A DNA stretch of 51,297 nucleotides from contig CAMEGQ010000006.1 of the NCBI GenBank assembly GCA_945916235.1, positions 1-51,297 of the forward strand. The letters are read 5' to 3'. The position numbers and the translations under genes are program-made. The notes below the pieces were generated by a model. It worked only from the letters and a program-made list of their open reading frames with translations, was not told the origin of the DNA and ran no database searches. This DNA comes from an uncultured Porphyromonadaceae bacterium. GTDB taxonomy: Bacteria > Bacteroidota > Bacteroidia > Bacteroidales > Muribaculaceae. This document shows, in pieces, positions 45,000-51,297 of this stretch (position 1 is its first letter; each line of letters begins with the position of its first letter).

Positions 45000-46250
45000 T
45001 TAGTGAAGAAACAGGCAGGCGTCGCCATACGACAGGAACCGGAAATCGTGCTCCAGGGCGAAATCGTAAGCCCGGCGCCAGTCGCCCCCGGTGAAGGCCG
45101 ACACAAGCAGAAGCAGAGTCGACTTGGGCTGGTGGAAGTTTGTCACCATGCCGCTGACGATGCGGTAGCGGTAGCCCGGGGCGATGATGATGCGCGTCGA
45201 GGCCACGAAGGTCTGCTGGCCCGTGGCGTCAAGATGGCTCAGGATGGCTCCCAGCGCCTCGGCCACTGTGGGAGTGTCCTCGTCATCGGCGTATGGCGCC
45301 CATTGGGGCACCTCGCCCGTCCATCTGCCGCGAAGCATCTCCACTCCCGCATGGTAGAGACTCTCGAGAGTGCGTACCGAGGTGGTGCCAACGGCTATGA
45401 CGCGTCGCCGGCCAGCGGCCAGCTCGGCAATCAGCCCGCGGCCGACGGCGATAAATTCGCTGTGCATCCGGTGGTCGCCGATCTCGTCAGATTTCACGGG
45501 CTGGAACGTGCCGGCGCCCACGTGGAGCGTCAGCTCGCGCCGCTCGATGCCGGCCGCCGAGATAGCCTCGAGCAGTGCAGGGGTGAAATGAAGCCCCGCC
45601 GTAGGCGCAGCCACCGACCCCTCGATATGCGAATATACCGTCTGGTAGTCGCGGCTGTCGCTCTGCTCCGTGGAGCGGTTGAGGTAAGGGGGGATGGGGA
45701 TTTCGCCCGCTGCGGCGATAATCTCCGAGAAAGTGACCTCGGGCCGGTCCCAGCTGAAAGCCACCGTGGAGGCCTGGCCGTCTTTATCCAGACGTTCAGC
45801 GCTGAAAGTCAGCGGCTGGCCGCCGATTTCAAGCTCCATGCTCAGCGCCCCCTGCTTCCAGCGCTTGGAATTGCCGATGAAGCAAGTCCACGAGCAGCGC
45901 CCGGTGGAGGCGAAGCTCAGGGCATAGTCGCGCGGCTCCACCGGCTCCAGGCAGAAAATCTCGATCAGCGCTCCCTGACGCCCCTCGGCATCGGTCTTGT
46001 GGAAACGCAGACGCGCATTGATCACACGCGTATTATTGTAAATCAGCATCGAATCCTTAGGCAGCAGCCCCGGAAGCTCGCAGAAGAGATGCTCGCTCAG
46101 CGCCCCGTCGGCGCCGCGCACCAGCAGCTTGCACCGGTCGCGCTCGGCCAGCGGATGGCGGGCAATGCGCCCGTCAGGCAGGGGATAGTCAAAATCCTCG
46201 ATTCGCAGATTTTTCACCCGCGCCACCCGCGGGCTATCTAATTCATTCAT
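45000..46250 (-). CDS. queA: S-adenosylmethionine:tRNA ribosyltransferase-isomerase
   Basis: Adds the epoxycyclopentandiol-forming ribosyl group of SAM to preQ1-tRNA in queuosine synthesis. The 416-residue protein contains FDYPLPDGRIARHPLAERDRCKLLV, YNNTRVINARLRFHK, EIFCLEPVEPRDY, VAAPTAGLHFT and LTLHVGAGTFQPV. I start at ATG 46250 (MNELDSP), which gives the normal N-terminus; an in-frame ATG 39 codons upstream would start inside the promoter. A -7 box is 50 bases upstream. Confidence 0.94.
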   Translation of the reverse strand: MNELDSPRVARVKNLRIEDFDYPLPDGRIARHPLAERDRCKLLVRGADGALSEHLFCELPGLLPKDSMLIYNNTRVINARLRFHKTDAEGRQGALIEIFCLEPVEPRDYALSFASTGRCSWTCFIGNSKRWKQGALSMELEIGGQPLTFSAERLDKDGQASTVAFSWDRPEVTFSEIIAAAGEIPIPPYLNRSTEQSDSRDYQTVYSHIEGSVAAPTAGLHFTPALLEAISAAGIERRELTLHVGAGTFQPVKSDEIGDHRMHSEFIAVGRGLIAELAAGRRRVIAVGTTSVRTLESLYHAGVEMLRGRWTGEVPQWAPYADDEDTPTVAEALGAILSHLDATGQQTFVASTRIIIAPGYRYRIVSGMVTNFHQPKSTLLLLVSAFTGGDWRRAYDFALEHDFRFLSYGDACLFLH

Positions 46251-46300
46251 ATTCCAAAGATTACACGGCGCACGCCGGCAGCGATGCGCCCATACGACTG

Positions 46301-46308
46301 CAAATTTA
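46301..46308 (-). promoter_or_regulatory. Candidate -7 box for queA
   Basis: Minus-strand TAAATTTG, matching TAnnTTTG, 51 bases before the queA start; it also rules out the longer reading frame as start. Confidence 0.5.
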
Positions 46309-46466
46309 CACAAATTTTCCCAAACCACCCTCCGCCCCGCCGCGCAGCATACAATAATTGCCCCCACGATGCGTTATTTGTTTACATCAGGCAGCCCACC
46401 GCCCGCGCGCGGGTATCCCTGAGCCGCCAAACCCGTATGAAACAACGATAAATCAACCGCATCACT

Positions 46467-46688
46467 ATGTACTGGACACTTGAACTCGCCTCGAAGCTCG
46501 AAGACGCCCCCTGGCCCGCAACACGCGAAGAACTCATCGACTACGCACAGCGCTCCGGCGCTCCCCTTGAAGTCATCGAAAATCTTCAGGAGATCGAAGA
46601 TGAAGGCGACACCTACGAATCCATCGAAGACATCTGGCCCGAATACCCCTCCAAAGACGACTTCTTCTGGGACGAGGATGAATATTGA
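46467..46688 (+). CDS. DUF2795 family small acidic protein
   Basis: A 73-residue protein with WPATREELIDYAQRSGAPLEVIENLQEIEDEGDTYESIEDIWPEY, the DUF2795 pattern, and a very acidic C-terminus (FFWDEDEY). It is common in Bacteroidota, cytosolic, and of unknown function. A clear terminator follows. Confidence 0.85.
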   Translation: MYWTLELASKLEDAPWPATREELIDYAQRSGAPLEVIENLQEIEDEGDTYESIEDIWPEYPSKDDFFWDEDEY

Positions 46689-46710
46689 GTAGATAATCAA
46701 TTGAATAGCA

Positions 46711-46752
46711 AAGAGTTAAGAGCGCGAGCAGTCGCCATCTTAACTCTTTTTT
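46711..46752 (+). terminator. Intrinsic terminator after the DUF2795 gene
   Basis: AAGAGTTAAGA (46711-46721) pairs with TCTTAACTCTT (46738-46748), 11 perfect pairs, followed by TTTT. An inner GCGA/TCGC pair extends the stem. Confidence 0.8.
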
Positions 46753-46838
46753 ATTGCCTTTTACCCCCTTTTACCGCAGAATAAAATGGTCTAAAAATAG
46801 CCAAAAACATATTTGTAATATCAGACAAAACTTCATAA

Positions 46839-47036
46839 ATGGTCTATAAATGGTTAGATTTGCTCCTTAAAAATAAAGGAAGATACCACACCATTTATGG
46901 GAAAAGGCAGTATGTTGGAAGTAATCTGTTAGGCCGATTGTTGATGGAGCTGCGGGATAAAGGAAAATTAGAATATCACCTGCCTGATGATATATTCGAT
47001 TTCATATCAAATCTAAAATCAAGCGGCCAGGAGTGA
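46839..47036 (+). CDS. Small hypothetical protein
   Basis: A possible 65-residue protein (MVYKWLDLLLKNKGRYHTIYGK to FISNLKSSGQE) with basic N-terminal and acidic C-terminal halves, perhaps a small helix-turn-helix. I do not recognise it. It lies in a distinctly A+T-rich island next to a hairpin element and a broken rhuM, so it may be a passenger of the same acquired DNA or a fragment. Confidence 0.4.
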   Translation: MVYKWLDLLLKNKGRYHTIYGKRQYVGSNLLGRLLMELRDKGKLEYHLPDDIFDFISNLKSSGQE

Positions 47037-47053
47037 CTTTTTCATGACTATAT

Positions 47054-47166
47054 ACGCGAGTTCGGGATAAGAAACAAATCTTATTGGCTCTAAAAAAATT
47101 GAATCGGCAGCTTGAAAAAGTTGCCGATTCAACTTTCTTGGGGGATTGCTTATCCCGAACTCGCGT
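47054..47166. mobile_element. MITE-like nested-hairpin element
   Basis: Perfect 18-bp inverted termini, ACGCGAGTTCGGGATAAG (47054-47071) and its complement (47149-47166), enclose 77 bases. Inside, GAATCGGCA and TGCCGATTC form a second hairpin. TAT flanks both ends, a possible 3-bp target duplication. It is too short to encode a transposase and the small reading frame across it is not a gene. It sits at the truncated 5' edge of the rhuM remnant. Confidence 0.6.
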
Positions 47167-47415
47167 TATTAAGCACATTTTTGAGGATAGAGAACTTGAA
47201 GCGAATTCAGTTGTTCGGAAATTCCGAACAACTGCCGCAGATGGAAAATCATATAATGTGACATTCTATAATCTCGACATATCCATAAGCAGGCAATGGA
47301 AAAGGCCGAAACCGAATACCGCAAATTTCAAGTACGCGAACTTTCCCCGGTAGAGAAGTCATATTTAGACACAATTAAAGCTATTAACACCAAGGCCCTG
47401 AAAAGAGATAATTGA
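47167..47415 (+). pseudogene. rhuM-like gene remnant with internal deletion
   Basis: Two pieces of a RhuM family protein (often near restriction-modification and mobile DNA) in different frames. The first frame reads VIKHIFEDRELEANSVV and RKFRTTAADGKSYNVTFYNLD, matching the RhuM N-terminal third. From about 47278 another frame reads HIHKQAMEKAETEYRKFQ and LSPVEKSYLDTIKA to a stop, matching the RhuM C-terminus. The middle, well over 100 codons, and the true N-terminus are missing. The DNA is A+T-rich. Confidence 0.6.
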
Positions 47416-47420
47416 TTTTT

Positions 47421-47618
47421 ATGAGATACATCGGGAAAACAAAAGCCAACCTGATTGCCGGGATAGCTGCCGTAGCCGTCACACTCTGCATACGCCATCT
47501 GATCTATACCCCCGACTCCAATCTGCTCATCGTCTCGGCCACCTTCATCTTTGTCTACACTGTAATCTTCCTCATCACCAACCTTGTCGTCAGCCTCCTG
47601 CCCAAGAAACGCCCTTGA
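47421..47618 (+). CDS. Small two-helix membrane protein
   Basis: A 65-residue protein with two hydrophobic helices (about residues 9-28 and 36-58) and a basic end (LLPKKRP). I start at ATG 47421; a TTG three codons earlier is possible. Base composition returns to the local norm here. I recognise no family. Confidence 0.5.
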   Translation: MRYIGKTKANLIAGIAAVAVTLCIRHLIYTPDSNLLIVSATFIFVYTVIFLITNLVVSLLPKKRP

Positions 47619-47798
47619 CCACCCCCGCCTTCAATCATGTAAAGATTACTACCGTTCGATAAAAGTTGAAGATTGCAAAAAAGCATGCTGTCAAAACTTT
47701 TCCTGGATAGTCTGAGATGAACCGGGGAGGGGATACTGATGTTGTCGGTATAGGGGGCAGGGCTTAGTTTTGAATATAAATTCCTGGCTGTAGAATCT
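47619..47798. other. Intergenic region before the SLC13 gene
   Basis: No gene or clear promoter motif is seen in these 180 bases. Confidence 0.4.
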
Positions 47799-49631
47799 AT
47801 GGTTATCACTGTCATCACGCTTATATTGGCTGCCGCGGCTTTCGTATGGGGGCGGCTGCGCGCCGACGTCGTTGCGCTGATAGCTTTGCTGGTCCTGACG
47901 CTTTCGGGTATCCTTACTACGGATGAGGCGCTTTCGGGGTTTTCGAATCCCATCGTCATCATGATGGTGGGGCTGTTTGTGGTCGGGGGTGCCATTTTCA
48001 ATACGGGGCTGGCCAAAATGATTGGCGCACGTCTGTCGAAACTGGGTCAGGGCAGCCCGACGCGTCTGTTTCTTGTTGTCGTACTGGCCACGGGGCTTAT
48101 CGGGGGCTTCGTCAGCAATACGGGCACTGTGGCGCTGATGCTCCCTATCGTGGTCTCTATGGCTGCGGCGGCGGGTGTTACGGCATCACGCTTTCTGATG
48201 CCGCTCGCTTTTGCTTCAAGCATAGGCGGGATGCTTACGCTTATCGGCACGCCTCCGAACCTTGTCATTGCCGAAGTATGGGAGGAATACGGCGGACAGC
48301 CGCTGACGATGTTCTCTTTCCTTCCTACGGGTCTGATATGTCTTGCGGCGGGGACGCTTCTGCTCATCCCGATGAGCAAAATGCTTTCAGGCAGCAAAAA
48401 GAAAAAAGCCGGTCCTTCATCCGGGAATCGGACTTTAGCCGACATTGTGGAGGAATATAACCTCAACCATGACCTGTGGCGTGTCGACGTGCCGGCTTCA
48501 TCGCCCATCTCCGGTCTTTCGCTCGGAGCGCTGTCCCTCAGGGTCAACTATGGCCTGGATGTGCTTGAACTTAGGGTCGAGGAGGGGAAAGGTTTGCTTA
48601 AGAATGTGACTCAGGAGACCCCTTCGGCGGCCTCCGTAATCGATGGCGGCGATATCCTTTTCATACGCGGTCAGCGCGACAATGTGGAGCGGTTCGCCTC
48701 AGACTATGGCCTTCATATCGCAGACGACAGCGCTGAATCGCGCCGCCACCTGAACTTCTACGATATCGGGCTGGCCGAAATAGTCGTGCTGCCCGACTCA
48801 AATATCCTCAAAAAGACCATCGCGGGTCTTGATTTCCGCAACCGCTACAATGTCAACATCCTCGGTGTAAGAAGAGGCGGAAATTATATCATCGACAAAC
48901 TCGGCGACCGCAGAGTCGCGCAGGGCGACGTGCTTCTGGTGCAAGGCACCTGGAGCGACATTGAAAAAATCAGCCGGAATACCCGCGACTGGGTAGTGCT
49001 TGGCCAGCCCGAAAGTCAAGCCTCGAAGGTAACCATCGACTATAAGGCGCCTATTGCGGCCGCCATAATGACAGCCATGATTGCGGCACTGGTATTCAGC
49101 CGTGTGCCGGCGGTATTCGTAGTGCTGACAGCCGGGGTGCTGATGTTGCTGACAGGATGTTTCCGCACTGTGGCCGATGCCTACCGGACAATCAACTGGG
49201 AGAGCATCGTGCTCATCGCAGCGATGATGCCGATGAGTTTCGCATTGGAGAAGACCGGGGTGAGTGAGGCTGTGAGCGGGTCGCTGGTAGAGGCACTGGG
49301 AGGGCTGGGGCCTCACTGGCTCATGGCAGGCATCTATTTTACTACCTCGTTGCTGACCCTGTTCATCTCCAACACCGCCACGAGTGTACTGATGGCTCCG
49401 ATAGCCGTTCAGAGCGCCGTAAGCTACGGAGTGAGTCCGCTTCCGATGCTCTTTGCAGTGACCTTCAGCGCATCGCTCTGCTTCATGTCGCCTTTCTCCA
49501 CTCCGCCGAACGCGCTGGTAATGCCCGCCGGCCAATACACATTTATGGACTACGTCAGGGTTGGCGCTCCGCTTCAGCTTCTGCTCGGCCTCCTCATGAT
49601 ATTTGTCATCCCGCTGTTCTTCCCCTTCTGA
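47799..49631 (+). CDS. SLC13 family permease with TrkA-C domains
   Basis: A 610-residue inner membrane carrier of the DASS/SLC13-like group (anions such as sulfate or dicarboxylates). Two membrane halves, each with the family segment NTGTVALMLPI/NTATSVLMAPI and a Ser-rich LTLIGTPPNLV/FMSPFSTPPNALV re-entrant loop, enclose two cytoplasmic TrkA-C domains (about residues 220-385). The ion is not determined. It starts a new transcript after the A+T-rich scar. Confidence 0.88.
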   Translation: MVITVITLILAAAAFVWGRLRADVVALIALLVLTLSGILTTDEALSGFSNPIVIMMVGLFVVGGAIFNTGLAKMIGARLSKLGQGSPTRLFLVVVLATGLIGGFVSNTGTVALMLPIVVSMAAAAGVTASRFLMPLAFASSIGGMLTLIGTPPNLVIAEVWEEYGGQPLTMFSFLPTGLICLAAGTLLLIPMSKMLSGSKKKKAGPSSGNRTLADIVEEYNLNHDLWRVDVPASSPISGLSLGALSLRVNYGLDVLELRVEEGKGLLKNVTQETPSAASVIDGGDILFIRGQRDNVERFASDYGLHIADDSAESRRHLNFYDIGLAEIVVLPDSNILKKTIAGLDFRNRYNVNILGVRRGGNYIIDKLGDRRVAQGDVLLVQGTWSDIEKISRNTRDWVVLGQPESQASKVTIDYKAPIAAAIMTAMIAALVFSRVPAVFVVLTAGVLMLLTGCFRTVADAYRTINWESIVLIAAMMPMSFALEKTGVSEAVSGSLVEALGGLGPHWLMAGIYFTTSLLTLFISNTATSVLMAPIAVQSAVSYGVSPLPMLFAVTFSASLCFMSPFSTPPNALVMPAGQYTFMDYVRVGAPLQLLLGLLMIFVIPLFFPF

Positions 49632-49710
49632 CCCCGGAAGCAAGGGGGCTGATTATGAAAATTTCAGGTCAGGATAGCTCACTTTTCAGGGAATCTCATT
49701 AATTTTACAT

Positions 49711-50871
49711 ATGCAAAGATGGGAATCCTTTTCGATGAAAATGAATACTAAACCGACAGGAACTTCGGGGCCGGCAGGGCCGGCAGGGACTTCGGCCTGC
49801 GTCCTCAGCACGGTGGCGAGGACGCAGGCCGCAGCTGATAAGGCTGGGAGGATGCAACCCGCAGCTGATAAAGCTGGCTCTAAGCCTGAGGCGCCCTCTT
49901 ATCTGCGCACTCTGCAGCCTCACAACAACCGAAGGGCGGCTTTTCATGACTATAAAGCTCCGGGGTATTATCTTATCACTATCCGAAAGGCCACCTCAGC
50001 CCCGCCTTTTTCTTTTCTGTCGGGCGACCCTAAGTCAAAAGACGACCCTCCTTGTGTGATTCTTCAAAGCGGAGGGTGTATCATCGCAGAGCAGATAGCT
50101 GCGCTCTGTCAGTCCGACTCCCGGTTTGAGATTGACGCATACGTCATTATGCCCGACCATGTGCATCTCTTATGGCGGGTAAAGGAATGGCTGCCGAGAG
50201 ATATGGGCCATTTCATTGCCGGATTCAAGGCAAAATGTGCCAAAAGCTGGCATGAGGCGCAGGGCATTGTAAATCCGGACTACAAACACCCTGATTTCTT
50301 TGCAGAAAAATTCAATGACCGCATAGCCTTCGACGCCGGGATGGTCGCTCGTTTCAAGGCATATATCGCCGACAATCCCCGCCGGCGGCTTATGGTAATG
50401 AAATATCCCGGGCTCTTTTCAAGCCGCCGGGATATTCGCATCCTTGACCGCACCTTCACCGTCTACGGCAATTTCCAACTGCTTAGAAATCCGATGGTGA
50501 CGCCTGCCATTTTCAGTTCACGCTACACAGCTGCCGAACTCAGCCGATGGCATCGGCTTTGGGACGAGACCATCCGCACCGAAGGCGTGCTGATCTCGCC
50601 GTTCATTCATCCCGAGGAGAAAAAGCTGATGGACCGCGCCATAGACGAGGGGGCAAGTATAATCCGGATAATCCCCGAAGGCATCGGCGACCGCTATAAG
50701 CCGTCAGGCCACGAATTTGACCTCGCCGCCGAGGGCCGCTGCCTCCACATAGGCTCGCCGCGCCCCTCAGCCCACAAAGAGAAGCTCACCCGCCGTGAAT
50801 CTCTCTTCCTCAACGACATCGCACGCTGGATAGCCTCCAACTGCGCCGCCCTCATGTCCCTGCTCCATTAG
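49711..50871 (+). CDS. REP-associated tyrosine transposase (RAYT, Y1 family)
   Basis: A 386-residue single-strand DNA transposase relative. It shows GYYLITIRKAT, the HUH motif MPDHVHLLWRV (His150 and His152), then FNDRIAFDAGMVARFKAYIADNPRRR with the likely catalytic Tyr208. These match RAYTs that act on REP hairpins rather than IS200 itself. The C-terminal 150 residues are an extension of unknown role. The first 45 codons contain a perfect hairpin (49793-49831) and two 17-base near repeats, so translation may instead start at ATG 49852. A second matching hairpin follows the stop. Confidence 0.85.
   Translation: MQRWESFSMKMNTKPTGTSGPAGPAGTSACVLSTVARTQAAADKAGRMQPAADKAGSKPEAPSYLRTLQPHNNRRAAFHDYKAPGYYLITIRKATSAPPFSFLSGDPKSKDDPPCVILQSGGCIIAEQIAALCQSDSRFEIDAYVIMPDHVHLLWRVKEWLPRDMGHFIAGFKAKCAKSWHEAQGIVNPDYKHPDFFAEKFNDRIAFDAGMVARFKAYIADNPRRRLMVMKYPGLFSSRRDIRILDRTFTVYGNFQLLRNPMVTPAIFSSRYTAAELSRWHRLWDETIRTEGVLISPFIHPEEKKLMDRAIDEGASIIRIIPEGIGDRYKPSGHEFDLAAEGRCLHIGSPRPSAHKEKLTRRESLFLNDIARWIASNCAALMSLLH
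49793..49831. repeat. RAYT-linked hairpin 1, inside the 5' end of the gene
   Basis: A perfect 14-bp stem with CTGCGTCCTC/GAGGACGCAG core and an 11-base loop (AGCACGGTGGC). It shares core and loop length with the hairpin at 50896-50936. Near repeats GCAGCTGATAAGGCTGG (49831) and GCAGCTGATAAAGCTGG (49861) follow. Confidence 0.75.
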
Positions 50872-50895
50872 TTTCCTCCCCTCCATTAGCCTCGC

Positions 50896-50936
50896 TCGGA
50901 CTGCGTCCTCGTCACTGTACTGAGGACGCAGTCCGA
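50896..50936. repeat. RAYT-linked hairpin 2, just after the gene
   Basis: A perfect 15-bp stem (TCGGACTGCGTCCTC with its complement) and an 11-base loop (GTCACTGTACT), 25 bases after the RAYT stop. Same core as hairpin 1. It may also terminate transcription. Confidence 0.75.
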
Positions 50937-51297
50937 AGGAAGGGAGGTGCCGGCATGGTGTTCCAAACCGACCCGGGCTTGAGCTCTGTCAGACCCATCT
51001 GCAGCTGGCAGGGACCCTCCTCAAGCACATTGTTGACGATAAGCTGATTGATTACGCGGTCGTTGCTCTCCTCCATCTTGCCGGCGGCGATATTATCGGC
51101 CTGCGCACGAGCTTTTTCCCGGTGTGAAGTAGATGAGAGCCAAAGGCTCCGAAAGGGTCGACTCCGACCGGTGGGTCGCCGGTGCCATTACCCTATACCG
51201 ATCCGTCGGTCACACTCGGCACTATGCTCCCCAAGGCCGTGATCGATGCGAAGTATCTCATCAATACTGGGTCAGCGGACCGGTGGGTAATAAAAAA
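50937..51297. other. Window end with possible gene fragments
   Basis: On the minus strand 50912-51118 reads as a C-terminal-like fragment ([20 protein letters not shown], then [18 protein letters not shown]) whose stop lies inside hairpin 2. On the plus strand from about 51146 an open frame (DPSVTLGTMLPKAVIDAKYL) runs off the window end. I recognise neither; they may be debris beside the RAYT. Confidence 0.3.

Noticed and set aside
46251-46367. Longer N-terminus for queA
   Set aside because: The extension would begin upstream of the TAAATTTG box and is unlike QueA N-termini.
47084-47353. An 89-residue frame read as a single gene
   Set aside because: Its first third is the inside of the hairpin element, and its last residues are out of frame with the rhuM C-terminus; better read as element plus pseudogene.

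Overview
The window looks like a chromosomal segment of a Bacteroidota bacterium, order Bacteroidales, most likely a G+C-rich gut lineage such as Muribaculaceae (the family is inference). The signs are: promoters of the Bacteroidota form TTTG-N19/20-TAnnTTTG in front of many genes, few Shine-Dalgarno-like sites, a large secreted nuclease and a phospholipase with sorting-domain-like tails, and conserved Bacteroidales gene blocks (coaX-OMP-lptC, cvpA-sufBCDS, sigma54 activator-lptE-TPR-secG). Most of it is ordinary core metabolism on both strands.

Layout. 1-2.8 kb: coaX, a FadL-like outer membrane protein and lptC on the minus strand. 3.2-4.4 kb: mtnN-luxS (methyl cycle, AI-2). 4.6-6.3 kb: a DUF308 membrane protein convergent with a cytidylate-kinase-like gene, then an SRP (4.5S) RNA with its own promoter. 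6.3-11.1 kb (minus): alkaline phosphatase, DUF4919 secreted protein, a tail-anchored pseudokinase, a GNAT-like protein and RNase HII. 11.4-18.5 kb (plus): cvpA, sufBCDS and a GH3-family adenylating enzyme. 18.8-25.4 kb (minus): a secreted PI-PLC-like protein, a SulP transporter and recO. 25.6-29.7 kb (plus): an acyltransferase, a sigma54 activator, lptE, a TPR protein and secG. 29.9 kb: tRNA-Pro(CGG) followed by a low-G+C stretch that looks like the footprint of an integrated element, and a gene remnant. 30.7-32.3 kb (minus): a LolC/E-type permease and rbfA. 32.5-39.6 kb (plus): secreted endonuclease I, then a tight run aminotransferase-aroA-small membrane protein-metal ABC permease-GH25 lysozyme. 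39.6-46.3 kb: asparaginase and metG (minus), pfkA (plus), acyl-ACP thioesterase and queA (minus). 46.5-51.3 kb: a DUF2795 protein, an A+T-rich scar with a nested-hairpin MITE-like element and a broken rhuM, an SLC13 transporter, and a REP-associated tyrosine transposase (RAYT) bracketed by two matching hairpins.

Most interesting signals: (i) the RAYT with two long perfect hairpins sharing a core, in a window that carries several other families of dispersed intergenic palindromes; (ii) a kinase-fold protein that has lost the catalytic Asp and is tail-anchored, translationally coupled to a DUF4919 protein; (iii) an SRP RNA with the canonical CAGG/AGCA loop but a non-GGAA apical loop; (iv) a repeated structured element of about 100 nt; (v) two tandem 10-bp repeats upstream of the cvpA-suf promoter. 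No CRISPR array, prophage or complete conjugative element is visible. All calls come from reading the sequence; no database search was run.
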